13,118 nucleotides of DNA from Pseudomonadota bacterium (GTDB lineage Bacteria; Pseudomonadota; Alphaproteobacteria; Rhizobiales; Xanthobacteraceae), in NCBI GenBank assembly GCA_023434095.1, contig JAEYTJ010000161.1, positions 1 to 13,118 on the forward strand, given 5' to 3'. Below the pieces are notes generated by a model, which saw only the letters and a program-made list of their open reading frames with translations, was not told the DNA's origin and made no database searches. Below, one piece after another: positions 6,921 through 13,118 of this stretch (positions are counted from its first letter, which is position 1; the number at the start of each line of letters is the position of its first letter). Position numbers and translations under genes: made by a program.

Positions 6921-6936
6921 GAACGAACGTTCGTTC
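6921..6936. promoter_or_regulatory. Operator 1, perfect 16-bp palindrome for the TetR regulator
   Basis: gaacgaac (6921-6928) followed by gttcgttc (6929-6936) is a perfect palindrome with no spacer. It lies immediately upstream of the putative -35 hexamer. It shares a 17-base identical block, atgcgaacgaacgttcg (6917-6933), with a second copy 46 bases downstream. Palindromes of this length next to a TetR-family gene are typical autoregulatory operators. Binding by the adjacent regulator is inference. Confidence 0.8.
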
Positions 6937-6965
6937 TTGACTCCGTATAGGTGCGTGTCTAAATG
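6937..6965 (+). promoter_or_regulatory. Putative sigma70-type promoter of the efflux operon
   Basis: TTGACT (6937-6942) is one base from the -35 consensus. A 17-base spacer leads to TAAATG (6960-6965), a weak -10 matching at three positions. Transcription would start near 6972, inside the second operator. The promoter is thus bracketed by the two palindromes, which is why I accept it despite the weak -10. Confidence 0.5.
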
Positions 6966-6966
6966 C

Positions 6967-6982
6967 GAACGAACGTTCGCTC
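6967..6982. promoter_or_regulatory. Operator 2, near-perfect second copy
   Basis: gaacgaac (6967-6974) and gttcgctc (6975-6982) repeat operator 1 with one change (T to C at 6980). The 17-base identical block runs 6963-6979. The two dyad centres are 46 bases apart, a little over four helical turns. This copy overlaps the expected transcription start and lies 16 bases before the tetR ATG at 6999. Confidence 0.75.
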
Positions 6983-6998
6983 CAGATCTGGACGGTCC

Positions 6999-7691
6999 AT
7001 GAACACTCTCGCCCCGCGTGCGACCGTCGCCGATCCCGACCAGCTGTCGTCCGCGAAGCCGTCCTCCGCGCCCGCGGACAAGGGCCGGCGCGATCCGCGC
7101 CGCCGGGTGCTGGAGGCGGCCATCGCCTGTTTCGCCCGCTCCGGCTTCCACGGCACCTCGATGCAGCAGATCTGCGCGGAAGCCGGCATGAGCCCGGGCG
7201 CGCTCTACCGCTATTTCCCCTCCAAGGAATCGATCATCGTCGCCATTGTCGACGAGGAGCGGTCGGTGCGGATGAGCTGCGTCGAGATGCTGGAGAACGC
7301 CCCGAGCTTCGTCGAGGGATTGGCCCGCATGGGCGCGGCGCTGTTCTCCGGCGAGACCCGGATGGTGACACTGGAGCTCGGGCCGGAAATCTATGCCGAG
7401 GCGGCCCGCAACACCGGGCTGAAGCCGACCTTCGACGCCGTCGAGGACGAGATGAACGCGGCGATCCGCGCCTGTTTCGTCGCCGCCCAGGCCCGGGGGG
7501 AGATCGACCCCGACATCGACCCCGATCTTGCCATGGTGATGATCAACGCCATCGGCGACGGGCTGGTGCTGCGCCACGGCTTCGAGCCGGCGCTGCCGCT
7601 CGATCGGATGATGCCGGCGCTGGCCGGCCTCGTCGCCCGCATGCTGGCGCCCGCCCCGGCGCCCACCCTTTCACCGGACCGCACATCATGA
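6999..7691 (+). CDS. TetR/AcrR-family transcriptional repressor of the RND pump
   Basis: This is a DNA-binding, ligand-responsive repressor. From ATG 6999 it has 230 residues. A flexible, Pro/Ser-rich tail of about 30 residues precedes the TetR helix-turn-helix (about 36-80), recognised by RRRVLEAAIACFARSGFHGT and the recognition-helix stretch AGMSPGALYRYFPSKESII. The remaining helical C-terminal half would bind ligand and dimerise. An in-frame ATG at 6963 exists, but it coincides with the first base of the repeated operator block and the -10 region, so 6999 is the better start. The gene is the first of the operon, and its stop overlaps the adaptor ATG (ATGA). The repressor therefore most likely controls its own synthesis and the pump together through the two palindromes. 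The inducer cannot be told from sequence. Confidence 0.93.
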   Translation: MNTLAPRATVADPDQLSSAKPSSAPADKGRRDPRRRVLEAAIACFARSGFHGTSMQQICAEAGMSPGALYRYFPSKESIIVAIVDEERSVRMSCVEMLENAPSFVEGLARMGAALFSGETRMVTLELGPEIYAEAARNTGLKPTFDAVEDEMNAAIRACFVAAQARGEIDPDIDPDLAMVMINAIGDGLVLRHGFEPALPLDRMMPALAGLVARMLAPAPAPTLSPDRTS

Positions 7692-8950
7692 CCGTGAAGC
7701 CGCCATCCCTGCGTGGGCGCATCGCCCTCGCCCTCACCATGACCGTCGTGGTGGTGGGCGTTGCCGGCTATGCCTTCCGCGACCGCATCGCCACCGGGCT
7801 CGGCCTGTTCGAGCCGGCCCAGGCCGAGGTCGCCGCACCCGAACCCAATGCGGTGAAGGGCATCACCATCTCCGTCGTGCCCGCGCGCCGGCGCGAGGTG
7901 GTGGAGAAGCTGCCGGTGACCGGCACGCTGGTGGCGCGCGAGGAGATCATGGTCGGGCCGCAGATCGACGGCTACCAGATCACCGAGATCCTCGTGGAGG
8001 AGGGCGACCGGGTGAGCGAGGGGCAGGTGCTCGCCCGGCTCTCCCGCGACATGCTGGAGACGCTGCTCGCCCAGAACACCGCCAACGGCGCCAAGGCGCA
8101 GGCCGCCATCGCGCAGCAGAAGGCGCAGCTCCAGCAGGCGATAGCGCAGCTCACCGAGGCCAATGCCGCCGTCGAGCGTGCCCGCACCCTGATCAAGACC
8201 GGCGCCACCTCCCAGGAGGTGCTGGACCAGCGCGAGCGCGCCGCGAAGGTCGCGGCGGCGCAGGTGACGGCGGCCGAGGAAATGGTGACCGCCGCGCAGG
8301 CCGAAGCCGACCAGATCAAGGCCAATCGCGACGAGATCCAGGTGCGGCTCGCCCGCACCGAAATCAAGGCGCCGCTCGCCGGCATCGTCTCGGCCCGTTC
8401 CGCCCGCATCGGCTCCATCGTGCTTTCCTCGCACAGCGAACCCCTGTTCCGCATCGTGAAGGACGGCGCCATCGACCTCGACGCCGAAGTGCCGGAATCG
8501 GCCCTGCCGCGCGTCAGCCCCGGCCTTGCGGTGGCGGTGACGCCGGCCGGCTTCCAGACGCCGCTCGACGGCACGGTGCGGCTCGTCGGCGCCAAGGTCG
8601 ACCCGGCCACCCGCCTCGCCCGCGTGGCGGTGGCGCTGCCGGACGATCCGCGCCTGCGGCCCGGCGCCTATGCGCGCGGGATCATCGAGATCGCCCGGCA
8701 CGACGGGGTGGCGCTGCCGCAATCGGCGGTGCAGTTCGCGCCGGAGGGCGCCTTCGTGCTGGTCGTCGAGGGCGACACGGTGAGCCGGCGCCCGGTGGCC
8801 ATCGGGCTCAAGGGCGACGGCTATATCGAGATCACCGAAGGGGTGGCCGAGGGTGAAAGCGTCGTCGCCCGTGCCGCCGGCTTCCTGCGCGACGGCGACC
8901 GGGTGACCCCGGTGCCGCTGGCGGATGAGCGCGCGAAGGACGGCGTGTAA
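7688..8950 (+). CDS. RND efflux periplasmic adaptor (membrane fusion protein, HlyD/AcrA family)
   Basis: The adaptor links an inner-membrane RND pump to an outer-membrane channel. The protein has 420 residues. An N-terminal membrane segment (about 11-29) serves as anchor or signal; there is no lipobox cysteine, so unlike AcrA it is not a lipoprotein. The two halves of the lipoyl domain lie at about 84-118 (GYQITEILVEEGDRVSEGQV) and 226-250 (IKAPLAGIVSARSARIGSIV). They flank a long Ala/Gln/Glu-rich coiled-coil hairpin (about 121-222). Beta-barrel and membrane-proximal domains follow, with LRPGAYARG and ALPQSAVQ typical of the family. Its ATG overlaps the tetR stop by 4 bases, and its TAA overlaps the permease ATG by one base (TAATG), so the three genes should be translated together. 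The substrate is not predictable. Confidence 0.94.
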   Translation: MTVKPPSLRGRIALALTMTVVVVGVAGYAFRDRIATGLGLFEPAQAEVAAPEPNAVKGITISVVPARRREVVEKLPVTGTLVAREEIMVGPQIDGYQITEILVEEGDRVSEGQVLARLSRDMLETLLAQNTANGAKAQAAIAQQKAQLQQAIAQLTEANAAVERARTLIKTGATSQEVLDQRERAAKVAAAQVTAAEEMVTAAQAEADQIKANRDEIQVRLARTEIKAPLAGIVSARSARIGSIVLSSHSEPLFRIVKDGAIDLDAEVPESALPRVSPGLAVAVTPAGFQTPLDGTVRLVGAKVDPATRLARVAVALPDDPRLRPGAYARGIIEIARHDGVALPQSAVQFAPEGAFVLVVEGDTVSRRPVAIGLKGDGYIEITEGVAEGESVVARAAGFLRDGDRVTPVPLADERAKDGV

Positions 8951-11900
8951 TGGCTCTCAACATTTCCGCCTGGGCGATCCGCAAGCCGGTGCCCTCCATC
9001 GTGCTGTTCGTGGTGCTGACCGCGATCGGCCTCTACACGTTCGACCGGCTGCCGATCACCCGCATGCCGAACATCGACGTGCCGATCGTCTCGGTCGCCA
9101 TCACCCAGCCGGGCGCCGCGCCGAGCGAGCTGGAAACGCAGGTGACGAAGGTGGTCGAGACCTCGATCGCCGGCGTGCAGGGGGTGAAGCACATCTCCTC
9201 CACCATCACCGAGGGCACCTCGCTCACCGTCGTCGAGTTCCAGCTGGAAACCCAGGTCGACCGCGCGGTGAACGACGTGCGCGACGCGGTGACCAAGGTG
9301 CGCACCGAACTGCCGCAGGACATCGAGGAGCCGCTGGTGCAGCGGGTCGATGTCGAGGGCATGGCCATCGTCACCTATGCCGCCTCCGCCCCGGCGATGA
9401 CGCCGGAGGAACTGTCCTGGTTCGTCGACGACACGCTTGTGCGCGCCATGCAGGGCGTGCGCGGCGTGGCGCAGGTGAAGCGCGAGGGCGGCGTGGAGCG
9501 CGAAATCCGCATCTCGCTCGACCCCGACAAGCTGGCGGCGCTGGGCGTGACGGCGGCGGATGTGAACCGCCAGCTCGCGGCCACCAATGTCGACCTCGCC
9601 GGCGGGCGCGGCGAGATCGGCACGCAGGAGCAGTCCGTGCGCACGCTCGGCGGCGCCACCACGGTGGAGGAACTGGCCGAGACCCGCATCTCGCTGCCCG
9701 CCAGCGGCGGCGGGGCGACGCGCTATGTGCGCCTCGCCGACCTCGCCACCGTGACCGACGGCGCGGCCGAGCCGCGCATCTTCGCCCGCCTCGACGGCCA
9801 GCCGGTGGTGGCCTTCGGCATCTACCGCGCCAAGGGCTTCTCGGACGTGGTGGTGGCGGAGAATGCGGACGCGGCGCTGAAGGACCTGGAGAAGCGTCAC
9901 CCCGAGGTGAAGATCACCCTCATCGACACCACGGTGAAATACACCGAGGCCGACTATACGTCGGCGATGCACACGCTGATCGAGGGCGCGGTGCTGGCGG
10001 TGATCGTGGTCATGCTGTTCCTGCGCGACTGGCGCGCCACCATCATCACCGCGACGGCGATCCCGCTGTCCATCCTGCCCACCTTCTGGGTGATGGACAT
10101 GCTCGGCTTCTCGCTGAACGGGGTGAGCCTGCTGGCTGTCACGCTGGTGACCGGCATCCTCGTCGACGACGCCATCGTCGAGATCGAGAACATCGTGCGC
10201 CACATGCGCATGGGCAAGTCGGCTTATCGGGCGGCCATCGACGCCGCCGACGAGATCGGCCTCGCCGTCGTCGCCCCCACCCTCACTATCGTCGCGGTCT
10301 TCCTGCCCGTCAGCTTCATGGGCGGCATCGCCGGCCAGTATTTCCGGCAGTTCGGCATCACGGTGGCGGTGGCGGTGCTGTTCTCGCTTCTGGTGGCGCG
10401 CCTGCTCACCCCGATGCTGGCCGCCTATTTCATGCGCGACCACGGCGCGCGCGAGAAGCCCGACAGCTGGCTGATGCGCGCCTATGTCGGCCTGCTGCAC
10501 CGTTCCATCCGCCACCGCTTCCTCACCGTGACGGCAGGCATCCTGCTGTTCATCGGCTCGATGTGGCTGTCGACGCTGCTGCCCTCCGGCTTCATCCCCA
10601 ATTCCGACGTCTCGCGCTCGGTGCTGGCGCTGGAGCTGCCGCCCGGCGCAACGCTGGAGGCCACCCGGCGCGTGGTGGACGAGGTGACCGACACGCTGAA
10701 GGCGCAGCCCGAAGTCGCCAGCGTCTTCGCCACGGCCGGCTCCGGCTCCACCGACGGGCCGGCCAGCGGCGGCGGCGAGGTGCGCAAGGCGACGATCATC
10801 GTCAACCTCGTGCCCCGCGCCGAGCGGACGGCGACCCAGAAGCAGTTCGAGACGCGGCTGCGCGACGACATCGCCCGCATTCCCGACCTGCGCTTCAATT
10901 TCGGTGCCTCCGGCGGCGCCGGCCCTGGCGGACGCGAATTCACCGTCATCCTGTCCGGCTCGGACGGCGCGGAAGTGGAAGCGAAAGCGCTGGAGCTGGA
11001 GCGCGAGATCCGCGAGAAGGTGAAGGGGCTCGCCAATGTGCAGACATCGGCGGCGCTGGAGCGGCCGGAACTGCGCGTGATGCCGAAGCTCGCCGAGGCG
11101 GCGGCGCTCGGCGTCTCGGTGGCGGACATCGCCCAGACCGTGCGCATTGCCACGCTGGGCGACGTCTCGCAGAACCTCGCCAAATTCTCCGCGGGCGACC
11201 GGCAGGTGCCGATCCGCGTGCAGCTCGACGAGCGCGCGCGCGGCGACCTCTCCACCTTCGAGACGCTGAAGGTGCGCACCGCCGCCGGCGCCTCGGTGCC
11301 GCTGCTCTCCGTCGCCGACATCTCCTTCGGCACCGGCCCCTCCAGCCTCGACCGCTATGACCGCGCGCGGCGCGTGGCGATCGAGGCCGACCTCGCCGGC
11401 GGCGCCCAGCTCGGCGAGGCGCTGGCGGAGGTCTATGCCCTTCCGACGGCCAAGAACATGCCGACCAGCATCGTGCTGAAGGAGACCGGCGACGCCGAAA
11501 TCATGGGCGAGGTGTTCGGCGGCTTCGCCACGGCCATGATGGCCGGCGTGATGATGGTGCTGGCGGTGCTGGTGCTGCTGTTCGCCAACGTGCTGCAGCC
11601 GATCACCATCCTGATCGCCCTGCCGCTGTCGGTGGGCGGCGCCTTCATTGCCCTGCTCATCACCCACAATGCGATGACGCTGCCGGTGGTGATCGGCTTC
11701 CTAATGCTGATGGGCATCGTGACCAAGAACACGATCCTCTTGGTGGATTTCGCCATCGAGGCGGTGCATGCGGGGGTCGAGCGCACCACGGCGCTGATCG
11801 AGGCCGGGCGCAAGCGCGCGCAGCCCATCATCATGACCACCATCGCCATGGCGGCGGGCATGATGCCGTCCGCGCTGGGGCTGGGCGAAGGCGGCGACTT

Positions 11901-12150
11901 CCGCTCGCCGATGGCCATCGCGGTCATCGGCGGCCTGCTGGCCTCGACGCTGCTGTCGCTGATCTTCGTGCCGGCGGTGTTCACGCTGATGGATGACCTC
12001 GGCCACCTGATGGCGCGCATCTTCGGCCGCTTCATCGGCGCGCGCGACGAGCCGGACGAACAGGGCGGCGCGCCGGTGGTGCATGCGGGGCTACACGCCG
12101 TGGACGCCGGCCCGCATTCGACGCCGCGCCCGCCCCTGGCGGCGGAGTAA
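8950..12150 (+). CDS. RND efflux permease (AcrB/HAE1-type)
   Basis: This is an inner-membrane proton-driven exporter that works as a trimer with the adaptor and a TolC-like channel. Its 1066 residues match the family. Topology follows the RND plan: TM1 near 10-29, first periplasmic loop to about 335, TM2-TM6 from about 340, TM7 near 523, second loop to about 855, and TM8-TM12 at the end. The proton-relay residues are intact: Asp406 and Asp407 in TGILVDDAIVEIENI, and Lys926 in MGIVTKNTILLVDFA. The opening INISAWAIRKP-like segment (here LNISAWAIRKPVPSIV) is a common RND start. GAAGGA at 8935-8940 lies 9 bases before the ATG. The C-terminal tail is polar and Pro/Ala-rich. No outer-membrane factor gene follows. 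The sequence marks it as HAE1-type rather than a heavy-metal (HME) pump, but the drug, dye or lipid substrate is unknown. Confidence 0.96.
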   Translation: MALNISAWAIRKPVPSIVLFVVLTAIGLYTFDRLPITRMPNIDVPIVSVAITQPGAAPSELETQVTKVVETSIAGVQGVKHISSTITEGTSLTVVEFQLETQVDRAVNDVRDAVTKVRTELPQDIEEPLVQRVDVEGMAIVTYAASAPAMTPEELSWFVDDTLVRAMQGVRGVAQVKREGGVEREIRISLDPDKLAALGVTAADVNRQLAATNVDLAGGRGEIGTQEQSVRTLGGATTVEELAETRISLPASGGGATRYVRLADLATVTDGAAEPRIFARLDGQPVVAFGIYRAKGFSDVVVAENADAALKDLEKRHPEVKITLIDTTVKYTEADYTSAMHTLIEGAVLAVIVVMLFLRDWRATIITATAIPLSILPTFWVMDMLGFSLNGVSLLAVTLVTGILVDDAIVEIENIVRHMRMGKSAYRAAIDAADEIGLAVVAPTLTIVAVFLPVSFMGGIAGQYFRQFGITVAVAVLFSLLVARLLTPMLAAYFMRDHGAREKPDSWLMRAYVGLLHRSIRHRFLTVTAGILLFIGSMWLSTLLPSGFIPNSDVSRSVLALELPPGATLEATRRVVDEVTDTLKAQPEVASVFATAGSGSTDGPASGGGEVRKATIIVNLVPRAERTATQKQFETRLRDDIARIPDLRFNFGASGGAGPGGREFTVILSGSDGAEVEAKALELEREIREKVKGLANVQTSAALERPELRVMPKLAEAAALGVSVADIAQTVRIATLGDVSQNLAKFSAGDRQVPIRVQLDERARGDLSTFETLKVRTAAGASVPLLSVADISFGTGPSSLDRYDRARRVAIEADLAGGAQLGEALAEVYALPTAKNMPTSIVLKETGDAEIMGEVFGGFATAMMAGVMMVLAVLVLLFANVLQPITILIALPLSVGGAFIALLITHNAMTLPVVIGFLMLMGIVTKNTILLVDFAIEAVHAGVERTTALIEAGRKRAQPIIMTTIAMAAGMMPSALGLGEGGDFRSPMAIAVIGGLLASTLLSLIFVPAVFTLMDDLGHLMARIFGRFIGARDEPDEQGGAPVVHAGLHAVDAGPHSTPRPPLAAE

Positions 12151-12178
12151 GGGGGCGCGCACCGCACCCGGCGCCGTT

Positions 12179-12214
12179 CCCCGGACAAGCCCCGCTCGCG
12201 CGGCCGATCCGGGG
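12179..12214. repeat. Imperfect inverted repeat between convergent genes
   Basis: The arms ccccgga (12179-12185) and tccgggg (12208-12214) are perfect complements. Shorter inner arms gcc/ggc (12189-12191, 12202-12204) continue the stem after a 3x3 internal loop. It lies in the 178-base gap between the permease and the LON-domain gene, which converge here. No T-run follows on either strand. Hairpin-assisted 3' ends for both transcripts or a dispersed palindromic element are both possible. Apart from this I see nothing in the gap. Confidence 0.5.
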
Positions 12215-12328
12215 CCCAAGGGGACGGGGCGGATGGCGGCGTTCGTGGCCGCGAAGGGGTTGCCGAAGGGTTTCGCGCTGGGTCCCGGCGCGCCTTCCGC
12301 TTCCGCTGCAGGCGTTCGGGACAGGGGG

Positions 12329-13006
12329 CTATTGCAGCGTGCCGTCGCCTTCGCCGCCGGTGCGGGCCATGGTCATCTGGGTGACGGCGATCAGCATCTC
12401 GGCGCGGGAGGCGAGGCTGGGCGCTTCCAGGAGCGCCTGCTTCTCGCGCGGGCCGAAGGGCGCCATCATGGCGAGCGCATTAACCAGCGCCTCGTTGGGG
12501 GCGTCCTTGATGCTCTTCCAGTCCGCTTCGAGCTGGTTGGCGTCGAGATAGTCCGCCAGCGTGCGCAGCAGCGTGGCGCGGTCTACCGAATCGGCGCCGG
12601 CATTGGGCGTGAAGTCGTCGCGATAGGGCTCGTAATCGACCTTGGCCTGCCGGAAGGGCGTGCCCGAATCGACTTCCGCCACCACTTTGAACCGGGCGAT
12701 GCCGCTGAGGTTGAGCAGGTAACGGCCGTCGCCACTCTCGGCGATCTCGGTGATGCGGCCGACGCAGCCGACCCCGACAATGTCCGGCGCGCCCGGCACC
12801 GTGAGGGCCGCCTGCTGCGGCGCCGTCTGGATGATGCCGATCAGCCGGTGGCAGGCCAGCGCCGCGTCGATCATCGCCACATAGCGCTGCTCGAACACGT
12901 TGAGCGGCAGCTGGCAGCGCGGCAGCAGCAGCGCCCCTTCCAGCGGGAAGAGCGGGATGATCGGCGCCAGCTCGGAGGGGTCGGCATAGGGCTTGTTGAT
13001 CGCCAT
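12329..13006 (-). CDS. LON substrate-binding-domain protein (no protease)
   Basis: The protein has 225 residues and consists of the N-terminal substrate-recognition domain of Lon protease alone, with neither the AAA+ ATPase nor the Ser-Lys protease domain. The LON-N signature is clear: IIPLFPLEGALLLPRCQLPL, then NVFEQRYVAMI (about 16-46), followed by GRITEI and RYLLNLSGIARFKV. A helical region fills the C-terminal third. Such stand-alone proteins are common in alphaproteobacteria. Their role is not well established; folding quality control or adaptor functions have been suggested. Start ATG 13006 has AAGGAA four bases upstream on its strand. In related genomes I recall it between a YbbN-like thioredoxin gene and a Trm112-family gene. 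Here the downstream neighbour is instead the convergent efflux operon. Function is uncertain, family assignment is firm. Confidence 0.93.
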   Translation of the reverse strand: MAINKPYADPSELAPIIPLFPLEGALLLPRCQLPLNVFEQRYVAMIDAALACHRLIGIIQTAPQQAALTVPGAPDIVGVGCVGRITEIAESGDGRYLLNLSGIARFKVVAEVDSGTPFRQAKVDYEPYRDDFTPNAGADSVDRATLLRTLADYLDANQLEADWKSIKDAPNEALVNALAMMAPFGPREKQALLEAPSLASRAEMLIAVTQMTMARTGGEGDGTLQ

Positions 13007-13086
13007 GGCGTTCCTTGCGCGAAGTGTCGGCTCCGGTGACAGGCGCAGCGTCCCGGCAGCGGCGGGGGCGCCGCCCCCCCGCGGCA

Positions 13087-13116
13087 GGCGAAGAGCAGCG
13101 AGGAGAGGCGGCGGCG
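13087..13116 (-). other. Possible 3' tail of a YbbN-like thioredoxin gene
   Basis: Reading the minus strand from the window edge, one frame gives RRRLSSLLFA (13116 down to 13087). This resembles the C-terminus I recall for Rhizobiales YbbN co-chaperones, whose genes usually lie directly upstream of the LON-domain gene. No stop codon follows in that frame before the LON gene. The match is ten residues and from memory, so this is only a suggestion. Confidence 0.25.
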
Positions 13117-13118
13117 GC

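Noticed and set aside
6963..6998. Upstream ATG for tetR at 6963
   Set aside because: It would lie within the -10 region and at the first base of the repeated operator block, and adds residues encoded by the operator itself.
7391..8722. A 443-codon minus-strand frame opposite tetR and the adaptor
   Set aside because: Same GC-driven shadow: biased composition and no recognisable family, opposite well-supported genes.
8821..11667. A 948-codon open frame on the minus strand opposite the RND permease
   Set aside because: It is antisense to a clear permease, its product is His/Arg/Gly/Asp-rich low-complexity sequence without domains, and such long antisense frames arise from high GC at third codon positions.
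12083..13039. A 318-codon plus-strand frame over the LON gene
   Set aside because: It overlaps the permease end and runs antisense to a clear LON domain; composition is that of a shadow frame.

Overview
The window is high-GC DNA whose genes look like those of an alphaproteobacterium of the order Hyphomicrobiales (Rhizobiales). A Xanthobacteraceae-type genome (Ancylobacter, Starkeya, Xanthobacter) is my best guess from protein character and gene order; nothing in the sequence proves it. I see no CRISPR array, rRNA, tRNA or insertion sequence, and no gene-free stretch longer than about 200 bases.

The left part (1-6878) is a conserved housekeeping block on the plus strand: proA (5' end outside the window), nadD, rsfS, rlmH, an EnvC/LdpF-like degenerate LytM protein, the processing protease ctpA with a strong intrinsic terminator behind it, a small membrane protein, and rppH. 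It covers proline synthesis, NAD synthesis, large-ribosomal-subunit factors, control of cell-wall hydrolysis and RNA 5'-end decapping. The small membrane protein lies where related genomes usually carry a divergent polysaccharide deacetylase. It looks like the N-terminal stub of that protein without its catalytic domain.

The middle part (6917-12150) is a compact, probably self-regulated efflux operon. A TetR-family repressor comes first, then a periplasmic adaptor, then an RND permease. The genes overlap by 4 and 1 bases. Two near-identical palindromic operators flank a sigma70-like promoter in front of the repressor. No outer-membrane channel gene is present, so the pump presumably borrows a TolC-type channel encoded elsewhere.

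The right end (12329-13118) is on the minus strand. It holds a stand-alone LON substrate-binding-domain protein, convergent with the pump and separated from it by a 178-base gap with an inverted repeat. At the extreme edge there may be the last codons of a YbbN-like thioredoxin gene.

Most genes are ordinary. I do not see a clearly new biological system. The best leads are the catalytic-domain-less deacetylase stub, the paired operators around the efflux promoter, an AT-rich rare-codon island inside the degenerate LytM domain, a CtrA-like site in front of the cell-wall genes, and a palindromic repeat that falls inside the start of nadD.
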